Below, piece by piece: positions 1 to 10,728 of a DNA stretch of 64,000 bases (positions within the stretch are counted from its first letter, which is position 1; every line of letters begins with the position of its first letter). This stretch comes from Pleodorina starrii. Its lineage: Eukaryota; Chlorophyta; Chlorophyceae; Chlamydomonadales; Volvocaceae. The notes under the pieces are model-generated. The model saw only the letters and a list, made by a program, of their open reading frames with translations, ran no database searches and was not told where the DNA came from. The stretch is from positions 5,588,501 through 5,652,500 of the forward strand of contig BRXU01000005.1 in the NCBI GenBank assembly GCA_030267565.1, read 5' to 3'. The translations under genes and the position numbers were made by a program.

Positions 1-1546
1 AAAGGCATATGCTTCCAAAATGTGCAGAATTGCTAACCTGCGGAGCCCTGCGGGGCCCTCCATACCTAACATGGTGAAGAAGAGGTAGCGATCAATGGCA
101 CGGCACCAAAATGGCATGAGGTTTGCAAAGGAATAGCGAAGCGAAGTGCTTCAAAAATCGAGCAGCGTACGGAGTCTTCGCTAGTATTCTTCGCTTCAAC
201 ACTGCACACTACGTTTACGTCGGCACGTTGGCGGTCATACGACATGAAAAGTAAGATTTCTTACGGATTTTCAGGCCGCAGCTGTGGCCCCTTGCGCCAC
301 GCCGTACTGGTGAAACGCACAGCAACAGCACAGTAGAGCTAGGGGCTGTAGGGGACAGCGCGGTGTGCGCCAAGAAAGGCGGCTTTCCAGCCCGCATAAA
401 TGCACATGCGTTCTGTCTGGCCAGCTCCGGATAGGTAGAAGCTCAGAGCAGCGGCGCTTCAAGGACTCCTGGGAAGACCCATGGGCCATGCCGGCCGGAG
501 CTGTAACAGATTGCCGGCAGGGCAACCAAATCCACGGGAGAACAGGCAGCGGCAACTGTGTATGATAAGAACCGGCATTGCACCTGTATTTACTGCTGCC
601 TCCCAATCCGGCCGATCGCAACTGCGCAAGCTCAAAAGGAGGTGGTCATCAGCAGTGCATTTTACAGCGTCTTTGAAGTTTGCACACGAGCCTGACGGTT
701 CTTGCTAATTCCACAGTGACCAAAATCATCCGATCAGAGCTTCCATTGCAGTCTGGTGTTTTTGGGCGGGGCCCCAGCGCGAAGCGCCCAGGGGGGCCCG
801 CCCTGTAGGACAGCTAGTTCTGAATCCGAGCAAAGCTTCCATTGCAGTCTGGTGATTTCAGAACTAGCTATCCATGGTGATCGCTCGCTTGTGGAAGGAT
901 TGCCTAAGGATTGCCCTAAGGATTGCCTAAGGAGCCGCCACGCTGGAGGCTGGCAACGGCTGGCAGCACCTGGCAGCACTGTTTGTGCGGCCGGGCTACG
1001 AAGAGAAGTCGTAGCAGTCAATACGGCCCACAAAGGGGCCGGGCGCTTTGATGACTTCAATACGAGCTCGTAACGACAGCTGCAAATGTCCATGTCATAG
1101 CGGTGCGCTCTCCGTGCGCACACGTGCTTCTTTTGGGTCAATCGTAACATAATGCTTCAGCCACTCTCTGATTCGTATGTCGCCATTGGTGGCCAGGCCA
1201 TGATTGATTGGAGCATGCAGAGCTTAGGCGCGAGCGAGGTGCCCGAGTTGCATGCACAGAGGGTTAGCCCTGGGCACGCAGTCTGCAATTGTGAGCCTCG
1301 GTGAACGCAATTTGTAATACAAATGCGGCCACCGGCTTGTCGAAACGTTCCGGAAGCGGTTGTCGGTTAGTATACGGCTTCAAGAATGTGCCCATCCTCA
1401 TAAATGACTTTCTGGCTGCACATTGTTTGTATCCTGTGTCAGTAGTGTATCCTGATTGCGCTAACATATTTCCTGTCAGTGACAATACTGCAATTTGGTA
1501 GCGGGCCCCTGTAAAAGCAACAGAGCTCGGTATACATGGCGTTCTG
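1..1546. other. Intergenic/5' flank of NOP9-like gene
   Basis: No reading frame here has convincing protein character. The stretch holds a small repeat and hairpin cluster (737-869, listed separately), a short tandem of the words GGATTGCCTAAGG and GGATTGCCCTAAGG near 896-932, and presumably the promoter and 5' UTR of the gene starting at 1547. I see no RNA gene. Confidence 0.5.
737..869. repeat. Direct repeat plus hairpin cluster
   Basis: The word GCTTCCATTGCAGTCTGGTG occurs twice, near 738-758 and 835-854. A 12-bp inverted repeat (AGCTAGTTCTGA at 812-823, TCAGAACTAGCT at 858-869) encloses the second copy. A GC-rich fold-back (GGGCGGGGCCCC and GGGGGGCCCGCCC) lies between, near 766-803. This could be the remnant of a small fold-back element; no coding capacity is seen. 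Confidence 0.55.
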
Positions 1547-4500
1547 ATGGGCAAGAAAAGGCAAAGGCAGGACGACGAGGAGGCTGCAGAGGCTGCAGAG
1601 GAGGCGCCGACAGCCGCTGCTCCTGCAGCTGGTGCCGATGAGGCGGCCGCCGCCGGCGCCGGCGGCGCGCAATCCGATGGTGCAGAGGATGGAGGTCAGC
1701 GCAGGAGGTCAAAGTCCCTAGTTAGTCCGGAGACGGCTAGCTATTTGGAGGACGTGGTGGCGCACTTTAAGACTCTCGTCGATGACGAGGAGCGTGCGTT
1801 GCTTGTCGGAAACGTCTTGGAGGAGATCTCGGGCAAGGAGGTCAAGGTCGCAGGCGATCCAATTTGCAGCCGCCATGTTGAAACGTTGATGGCAGCGGCG
1901 CAGGCTCAGCAATTGCTGAAGTTCCTGACGTCGGTATCGGACGTCGATGGCTTTTTCACGCTCGTCAGCAGGTGCGCAGCCAAAGCTGATGTAATATCGA
2001 GAATGGGTTTGGATTATGTGTTATTGACCTCGGGGTATAATGTTTGGACCTTGGTTTGTGGAGCTGCGTGATGCCTGCAGGCAGACCTAGAGACCTCTTT
2101 GAAAGGAGCATGTGTTGGTTGAATTGGGACCCGTTGCAATGGAGGCGGTTTAAACAGAACCTCATGCTTCCAGAACCTACCGTTGCCAAGGTCGCGCAGT
2201 TTCACGAACGTCCTGCCCGAATGGTCTTTGGGAGCCGGGGTGGGAGATGGCCTTCTGCACCCCCTCGCGAACAACATATCGAGACTTCAGTCGTGAAGGA
2301 TGTGCCTTGCCACCGCCACATCACCAGTCCGCCACAACCACCCCTATTGGTGCCCTGCTCGTAACATCGCTCCGCTTTCGCCGTGCTGCCCCGCTGCCTG
2401 CCCTTCTCCTCTATCGCCCCCAGTCCCTTCGGCTCTCACGCGGTCGAGAAGCTTCTCGTAAGGCTGGAGGCGCAGCTGGACGGCATGGAGCAGGAGGAGT
2501 ATGACGAATTCCAGCGGGTGCGTGCGCATACGCTTTTGCGTGTGTTGCGACATCGGGATTCATACCAAGCTCCCTGTGTGTCGCGACTTCAGGACCAGGC
2601 CTAGTCCTAGTTCCCAGCGGAATTTAGCAAGCCTCGCACCTTGCTCCCCATCTCCCAGCACAGCATATCTCACCCCTCCCCCGCGGGGCCTTGAAGTCTC
2701 TGGCAAATTTTGGGTTGTCCTCTCTACCTAACACGAATGCCAACCCTTGGTGCAACCGCTTTCCTCTCGTATACCGGTAGCTCACCGAACCCCAAACTCT
2801 CCTCCCGAATTGTACCTTCCCAAGTTCCCACGTACACGCCCTCGCCTGCCAGAGGACCTGTACATTGGCGAGAACCCGTCTTTTAAATAACCTAACACTC
2901 ACGAACGCTGCGTCACAGGTCATGACGCTGCTGACGGACAGCATCTGCCCGCACCTGTACGACTATGTGACCGACCGCTTCGCGACGCACGTCGTGCGGC
3001 GCCTGCTGTGCCTGCTGGCGGGACGGAACGTGTTGCCGCCGCCTGGCAAGCAGCAGCAGCAGCAGCGACAGCAGCAGCTACCGGGGCTCGAAAACAAGGT
3101 GGGTGTGTGTGGATGTATGGGCTCGGGCGCTGCGCGGGAATTGAAGTTGACCCAGATGACCATTGTTAGTGTGTTATCCTCTTGCAGCACCGTGTTGCTC
3201 ACCGCACGTGTTGAAACACCGCGCATCCCTGAAAGCAATGGATTTCCTGCGGGCCTTTGCAGTTTATTCCCTCCACCCACGGAACTGTAGCTCACTACGG
3301 CAATTCTCAGCAATGTGGGTTCGCCGTCCAGGACGGGACGATGACGGCTCTGCCTCTCTTGCCTACCTGTCTGCCGGTCTACTCGTCTGCCTGCCTGCCT
3401 GCCTCCCGGTCTTGTCTGGAGGAGCACTCAGCTCCCTCCCTCCCGCTCGCCCCCACCCCTTCGGTGCACTGGCGCAGCGCAGCAAGTCCGAGGCCCCCAA
3501 CGGCCTGGCAGCGAAGCTGGGACCCGCCAGCGCCTCTGGCAGTGGCAGTGGCAAGCACTCGGCGGCCGCAGCCGCCATGGCGGCGGAGCTGCTGGGTCCC
3601 GGAGGCGACGAGCCGCCGCCATGCCGGATGCCCGAACTGGTGTCGCGATTCGTCGCCGTCATTTGCGGTGATGACTATGTGGGGCCCCTGGTTTCGGAGC
3701 TGGTGTACCATCCGTACGCCTGTCCGTTTCTGCAGGCGCTGCTGCGGGCGGCCGCGAGCGACCGGTGGGTGGATTGGCGGGGGTTGGGCTTGGTAGCATG
3801 GAGGCGGCATGGAGGGGGGAGGGGCGGCGGCTTGGTTGGTGCGGTCGGTTACAAGATGGGTCTGGATGACGCGTGGTGCTGTTTTGCGCACGTCCTCGCC
3901 CTTCGTGGCTTCGCGCATTTTTAATGACAGCTTTGTTCCCTGCCTGCTGTCCACCTGTCAACCTGTCCACTACCTGTTCACACGACACTCTCCCCCCGGG
4001 CCCCGTCTGGCGCTCCTCTCGCGGTCGGTCTGCCCTCTCTCTGTCGTTCGTTCGGTGCGCAGCAAGTCGCTCCGTCAGCTGGTGCCGGTGCTGCTGGGTG
4101 CCTCGTCGTTCAACGACTCATCCAAGGGCGGCGCGGGTGCGGTGCTGGAGGGCTGTCGCGATGAGGAGGTTGCGGCGCTGCTGACTGACCCCACCACCAG
4201 TCACCTGGTGGAGGTGCTGATGCAGGTGGGCAGCTGGGGGGGGTGAGGAGGGGAGGAGGGGGAGGGGGGGGGACTGGTGGAGTAGGGGGCGCATGGAAGG
4301 GCCGGAGGGGGTGCTGGGGGAGGGGAGCCTCATGGGAAGGAGCTGGTGCAGTGGGGCCAGAGGGGAGGGCCGGAGGGGGAGAGGGGCTGGTGAGCGGTGT
4401 GGGGGGCGCAGGGAAGGGCCTGAGGGGGGTGCTGGGAGAGGGGAGGGAGAAGCCATCACTGGCCTAGGGCATTTGCTGCAGGTTTGTGTGGCTGGAAGCG

Positions 4501-7500
4501 CGAGGGAGGGGAAGGAGGGAGGGAGGGAGGGAGGGGGACTTCGGCAGCAGCAGCGGGGTGGTGCTGTGGCGGCGATGACGATACCCTGCCTACTGGATTC
4601 TCCCATGAGCCTTCGTAGCATGAGTCTAATGCTGAGCCGCCGCGCACGCACCTAGCTGGTTGCCAGAGGGTGGGAGGGAGGGAGCAGGGGAGTAATGCTC
4701 CGATCGGCTACTGCTCGGGACAGGAAGCTTGGCCCCTGCCCTGTCCTATCCTGTCTAATAACTTTGGGTCTACCAACTGACTGAATGAATGAAGGAATGG
4801 GTTAACCCAGTCTGTCTGTCTGTCTATCTGTCGGCGCGTCTGGCCCTCCTCCTGTGCAGGTGCTCCCCCGGCCGCTGCTAGAGGAGCTGTTTCGCCGCTT
4901 CCTGGCCCCCCGCCTGGCCGAGCTGGCGCACCACCCCTCGGCCAACTTTGTGCTGCAGGCAGCGCTGGCGGCCACGCCGTCCAAGGAGATGGTGAGTGGC
5001 TGGGCGGGGGTGAGGGGGGTGTATGCGGGGTTGGGTGGGATCGTTTGTGTGTGTGTGGGTGGGTGCGGATGGTGGGGCTAAGGGGTGAGCGGATTGGGGG
5101 GTTGCAAGGGTGGGTGGAGACTCGGGTAGCGTGCTGACAATGGGGTAGGGAAGGGAGGGGACATCGTCCGAAGCCTTTCCTGACACGGGGAGGAAGGGGC
5201 TGCAGCGGGAGGTATGCGAAGTGGACTGACGGGGCGCGCTGACGCCCGGGCTGACGTCGGCCAAGATGGAACTTGTCGGGGCTGACTATGCCGGTGGAAT
5301 GACGTGGGGGAGGAGCGGCGCGGCCTTGAGGCGGCGGCTTCGAGGTGCCCTTTTCCTGTCTTACCTTCCCTTCCGCTGCTCGCTCGCTCGATGCGGCGCC
5401 GACCTCCCCGATGTCTCCCCTTGCGCAGTGACCTGGTAATTGCTCAAGCGCCCGAGTCCCCTTCCCCTGCCCGGCGGCCGTCTTTTGACCCCTTCACTCA
5501 TATCACCCCTCCCTTCGTCGGCGTGTGTTGCATGTATCCACGCCAGGCCAAGACCATGTACGACAGTCTCTCTGGCCTGCTGCCTGACCTGCTCCGCAAG
5601 CGGCGCAGTGGGGTGGTGGCGGCGCTGGTGGCTTGCTGCGGCCGCCACGGTGTGTGTCAGAGGGAGGTTTGCGCGGCGCTGGCGGGCGCACTCGGCGGGA
5701 TGCCGCAGTGGGCGTCACTCAAGGGTGGGTGCGTGGGTGTGACGGGTGGGTTTTTGCTAATTGGCGCCCGCCGCCGCCCTGGGCTCTCTTGGCTATTGCC
5801 CTTGTGTGCGTCTTCCCGCTCGGCTGCTTTCCACCGTGCACCTTTGCGGGCCTTATTGCACACGACATTGACACAGCCGGTATCGTAACTTCCTCGGACC
5901 CATCCAGTGGCCGGGGGAGTTGGTTAACCGGGCGACATTTTGCAAATCCTGCTGCTTTTGATGCTGCTGCTGCTGCTTTGCCGAATCTCTCAGTGGATTG
6001 CGGAAAGACGAGCGCGGCCCGTTTCACCACTTCCCTCGTTCCTTCCTTCCGTGCTTGCTTGCAATCCGCCTTGCTGCGTCCGCTTGCTACCCGCTCTCCG
6101 CTCAAAGGCTTCCGTCCTCCTCCCTCCCTTCCGTGCTTGCTTGCAGGCGACGCCGCCCTGGCCCCCGCGCTGCTGTGTCTGGACTCTGTGCCGGTGGTGG
6201 GAGCCAACGAGCCCTTCAGCGCGGCGGCGGTGGTGGCGTCGCGCAGTGGCGGACCAACGTTGCCCCGGCTGTCGGCAGTGGGCTGCAGCATCCTGATCCA
6301 GGTGAGGGGGGGCTGTGGGTGGGGGTTGGGCCGGGGCGGTGGCGGTGGTGCTCGCCCGTTCGCTGGTGGGGGGCTGGGATCGGGGTGTGGGTCTGGGTTC
6401 TGGGATCTGGACTGGAGCCATCGAAGCGGGGTGGAGGGTTGCTGCCGTTGCGGGTGTACCAGAGGTCGCAGAGACCCGGAACACCCCGATCCGCAGAGCA
6501 TAAGTCGAACGGCAGAGCCCTAATTTTGTTTCCCCTCCCTGACCCCTCCCCTCCCCCGCTCGCTCATTTGGATCGCCGGTCGCCCCGCAGGTTCTGCGCT
6601 ACGGTCAGGGCGCCTGCCGCTCCTTCACGGACAGCGTGGTCGGGTTGCAGCCGCACGACGCAGCCAGGTGGGATCCGGGGCCGGGGTCCGGATCGAGATT
6701 CAGATTGGGGGCGGGGGCGAACCCGCGGGCCAGCTGCTTGCCCCCATTGCCCGACCCGGAGATGGCAGCGACGGCGGCGTCCATGCTGCGTGCGTGTGCG
6801 GGAGGAGTGAAGACGTCATCGTGGACACCCTTTGCGAAAGGTTGACTAGGAACATCCTACTTTGGGATTGGGAACGGCTCCCTTCCTGACACGCGCGTTC
6901 CCCGGCCCAGCTGCTTCTCTCTCCTGCAGCCAACTCCATCACGCTCGCCCCCTCCTCTCTCCTCCCCCGGTATGCCTTCGTGTTGCCCTTCGCCTTCTTC
7001 CCGCCGTACACGCCCCGCAACTCACGGAGAAGAGTGCCAAAGGGAATGGGGCGAATGCCATCCGCTTGTTGCCCGATCGTGACTCTTCAGGATCTGCTCC
7101 GCCCCTTGCTCACTGCACTGCCCTGCCCTCCCCCGCTGCCCTGTCTGCTGTCGCCCCTCCCTGCAGGGTGGGCGCCGACCCCTCTGGCAGCCGCGTCCTG
7201 GAGGCCCTGCTGGAGGGCAATGCCCCCGCCAAGGTCAAGGGGGCGCTGTTTGCGGCACTGGCGGACCACTGGGACGCGGTGGCATGCACAGCTTCCGGCA
7301 GCTTCCTGGTGGAGACGGCGTACCGCTTGGCGGTGAGTCGGCTGGGGCGCCGTTGGGGCCCTGGGGATTCCACGTTGTCTGTCTCGTTGCCAGAGAGGAG
7401 GGGGGGCGGAAGGGTGTGTGAGTGTGTTTGGAGCAACGCCATCTTCATCGCGTCGCCGCCCGCCCGTGGCCCCCCTTGCCCTCCCCTCTCCTTCACTTCC

Positions 7501-8898
7501 CGCATGTGCCCTGCTGGTCGTTCCTGACCTGCCTCTCCCTCCCTCTCCGTCCCTCCCGGTCTATCCGCCCCTGCCTGCTCTTCAGGACCTGCCCGCCAAG
7601 GAAGCCATTGTGACCCGTCTGGCGTCCGCCACCAAGGCGCTGGAGGCGACCCACTGGGGGCCCGTACTGCTGCGGAAGGTGGGTTGGGTTGCGGACTTGC
7701 GGTGGTTTTGGGGAGGGATGGTTGGGGATTTGCCCGGAGGGGGGAGGGGCGCGAAGTGGTCAGGAAAGCGGTGCGCTGGGGGGGAGGGGCACGAGGTGGT
7801 CAGGACAGCGCGGGTGGTGGGGGCTGGCTTCCATGTATCGCCCTAGGGCTCTCCCTCGCGCTCGGCGTTTTGAGGGTGGCGGGTAAAAATGATTTGGGCT
7901 CTTTTTGCTGCCCTTGTGTGCGTCTTCCCGCTCGGCTGCTTTTCACCGTGCACCTTTGCGGGCCTTATTGCACACGACATTGATACAGCCGGTATCGTAA
8001 CTTCCTCGGACCCATCCAGTGGCCGGGGGAGTTGGTTAACCGGGCGACATTCGACATTTGAAATCCTGGCATGCATAAGAGCCATCCTGGGGCACAAGCG
8101 CACGTGGGGAGGCGCTGCCTGTCGTTTCCCGGCCGTGTCGTGACCCGCCTTGCTCCCGTGCGCCTCTTCAACGCCTCCTCACTACTGGGTCCCGGAGGGG
8201 CCCAGACTCAGTGCACATGCCGTCGGCTTTCTGCGCTTGTAACCCCCTGCCGTCCTCCGCCTGACTCCTGCGTGCGCGCCTGCCATGCTGGGCCTCCTCT
8301 CCTGTCCCCTCCTCACCCCTTCTCACTCACCCACCCACCCGCTCTCTATCCCCAGGTTGGCGCTGAGGCGTACACCCGCGACCCCGAGCAGTGGCGGCGG
8401 CACGCGGCCTCAGCGTCCAAGACGCTCGACCAGTTTGCCAAGCTGTTTGGGAGCGGCGACGGCGGCGGGGGCGGGGGCGGGGGCACGGGGGGAGAGCCAA
8501 AGGCCGGCAAGGATAAGAAGGCCAAGAAGGCTGGCAAGGACAAGGAGGAGGCAGGAAGCCGCGAGGGCGAGGGGCAGGGCGCGGCGGAAGAAGGCGGGGA
8601 GGAGGAGGGCGGCGCCGCGTCGCGAAGGGAGCGAAAGCGGGCGAAGAAGGAGAAGAAGGCCAAGGCAGGCGGCGATGCGGCGGCGGCGGAGGAGGGGGGG
8701 GGGCGAGGGGCCGCGGCAGTGGAGGCGGAGGACGGGGGAGAGCGCGGGGAGGGGGAGAGGGCGAAGGCGGCTAGGAAGGATAAGCGGAAAGCGGCGGCGG
8801 AGGGGAGCGAGGCTCCCAACGTCGATGTGGAGGGGCCTGTGAAGAAGCCGAAAAAGGCTAAGAAGGATGGCAAAGCGGGGAAGGGCCCGGGGACGTGA
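1547..8898 (+). CDS. NOP9: NOP9/APUM23-like Pumilio-repeat protein (12 exons, 830 aa)
   Basis: The model joins 1547-1971, 2424-2517, 2919-3098, 3478-3764, 4063-4225, 4860-4991, 5547-5724, 6147-6301, 6591-6667, 7167-7332, 7586-7678 and 8356-8898. All introns are GT/AG and the phase closes to 2493 nt. The start ATG is followed by a basic MGKKRQRQ segment, then an Ala/Glu-rich stretch. Pumilio-type helical repeats follow, with recognisable pieces such as PFGSHAVEKLL (about residue 143), DRFATHVVRRLL, DPTTSHLVEVLM, HPSANFVLQAAL and DPSGSRVLEALL. The last exon is a long Lys/Glu/Ala tail (from about residue 675) typical of nucleolar proteins. In the NOP9/APUM23 family this fold binds pre-18S rRNA and assists its processing in the nucleolus. 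Length fits plant APUM23. The call rests on repeat register and overall layout; individual RNA-contact residues were not assigned. Confidence 0.88.
5780..5952 (+). repeat. Intron repeat, copy A (~170 bp)
   Basis: This piece of intron 7 of the NOP9-like gene is nearly identical to 7896-8068 in intron 11. The shared part runs from GGGCTCT through CTTGTGTGCGTCTTCCCGCT to GTTAACCGGGCGACATT and ends in AAATCCTG. Only scattered substitutions and a small indel near the right end separate the copies. It has no coding role. Confidence 0.9.
7896..8068 (+). repeat. Intron repeat, copy B (~170 bp)
   Basis: This is the second copy of the 5780-5952 sequence, in the same orientation, in intron 11 of the same gene. 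Its right end carries an extra short segment (CGACATTTG) relative to copy A. The two copies bracket exons 8 to 11. Confidence 0.9.
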
Positions 8899-9191
8899 TG
8901 TCGTGGCGGGTAGGTAGGTAGCCACCCTTTGGTGTTGCTGCTGGCCGGCTGGCTGCGGTGTATCGCCATGACTCGATGAAATACAATGAAACGGTGCGGA
9001 CGGACGGACTATCGGAGCCCCCCTGTGAGCTTTTCGACATTGTGAGCACCTACCGCTAGCCTGTTGCTTGGTGGTGTTGTACGCCCGCTCGTGGGGGCGA
9101 CCGGGGGGTGGGGGCTGCCCAGTTTTCTTTTGACATGTTTCTCGGTGGGCTGCGCGCCTTGCCGATTTTGAGCCATCGGCCCATGATGTTG

Positions 9192-9196
9192 TGTAA
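9192..9196 (+). terminator. Probable poly(A) signal of NOP9-like gene
   Basis: TGTAA, the usual volvocine polyadenylation signal, lies about 290 nt after the stop codon at 8898. It is the first one I noticed on this strand. Confidence 0.55.
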
Positions 9197-9199
9197 TGC

Positions 9200-10728
9200 A
9201 ATGCTGTTGGCAGTGCGGAAGCCGGCATTGGCTGCGAGTGTGTCTGGTCTGCTGGAGTCAGCAGTGGCAAGAGCGCGACGAGATATTTCCTGGCATCCGA
9301 CTGTTAATTTGTTTGTAGCTTTGCAAAGCTCGAGTGTGCGAAGCCCTGGCAATCCGGTCCGGCCAACTGCCGCGGTCAAGCTGCTGCTCATTGCGAAGGA
9401 GGTTAGGGATTGCATGGAGTTGCCGACGGCTGTGGGCAGGCTCGCAGGCAGGAAGGGGATTTTCGGATATGGAGGTAAATGGGCTGATTGACATTGCAGT
9501 AATGGACAAGGTTATACAACCATGTATGGCCAGCATCCCAAAGTGAAACGAGCGGAGCCAGCAGCTGCCGAGTTGCTGCATGGAAAACGGGCGCACTTAA
9601 AACATCGGAGGACTTCGTGAATTGATGTTTAACTGGACGCCGCGAATGTTTGGGAGTCGACGGGATTATAGAAGGGCAGCGTAACGCGGAGGACTGCATG
9701 ACTGCCTGCAGCACTCACACCCGCATGAAAACACGTGTGCGCCGCGGTCACGTGTCTTTTGACATGTCGCAGCTGCCGCAAGCCCCCACACACGTGGAAA
9801 GCCTGCGACACAACTGACGGGATACCGACAGGTCACCGGAGCCGGGCCCAAGAAACAATTCGCTGTTTGAAACGGGTAACAAGAGCGTCCCAACCATCAA
9901 GTAATGCTTGAAATGCAGCATGTGGATTTCTGTCTGCGCGAGGGGTGCACCAGGCAAATAGCTCTGCGAGGCACGTAGAATCAACCAACAGAAGTCCCAT
10001 TTTCGAGAACTCGGGCCGCCAGGCCACGGCATCTGCGCTGTAGATTAGCAATACAATAGTTATAAACAAGCCATCGACAATTCGGTGGGCGGGGGCCTAG
10101 ACCGACGGGGAAGGTCGGTGGAAGACAGGTGGGATAGGCCGCCCCCAGCGGCGGTGAGCAGCGCCGCATTGACAGCGCCACTATGGTTTACAAGCGGGCG
10201 AAAGAGCTGAGCCGCTGCGCCACAAATGCAGGCGAGGCGTATCGTAAGCAATATACACGACCGTTGGGTTACTTCTTGTTAACATCCACGCTCAATTCAC
10301 GTGATATTTATGCTATGCCACAAGCCGGGGCCACATGCCGATGGTCTTGCAAGGACGCCGCCTCCAAACCCGTTCCTCCCACCCTGTATACGACAAGTCC
10401 AACCTTTTTGTTTGAGGGATTGTGGCTGTTTCTGGCCCTTCCTAGACTCGTAAACGTGTTTCATTTGCGCATATGTTACATGGTCTTGGCCTCTCGATTT
10501 CTACTGCGTTCCAATCGTGCGAGCTGTTACAAGCTGCAGGCCCGATAGGCGTTTTTTGCCTTGTGGCTGTGTACTAAGCATGGCTTGGAGGTAAATTTGA
10601 CAACTACATAGCTTTAGGTCATCGGCAGCGGCAGCTACGTGGCGCGTGCTGCCGTGCTTGTCGCGGGCCATCCATCAACCTCTCAAGTTGCTACCCATCG
10701 TTCCTCAAGCCTTACCCCTGCAACTGAA
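9200..10728. other. Intergenic region and CAX 5' flank
   Basis: I find no supported gene. A minus-strand frame at 9833-10069 has ordinary amino-acid composition (contains FSKMGLLLVDST) and could be a decayed fragment of a mobile-element protein, but I cannot assign it. GC content is lower than in the introns around it. The 5' UTR and promoter of the gene starting at 10729 should lie near 10550-10728. Confidence 0.4.

Noticed and set aside
8410..9270. Long minus-strand frame opposite the last NOP9-like exon
   Set aside because: It mirrors the Lys/Glu-rich coding tail on the plus strand, has Arg/Pro/Leu-rich antisense composition and no splice or domain support.
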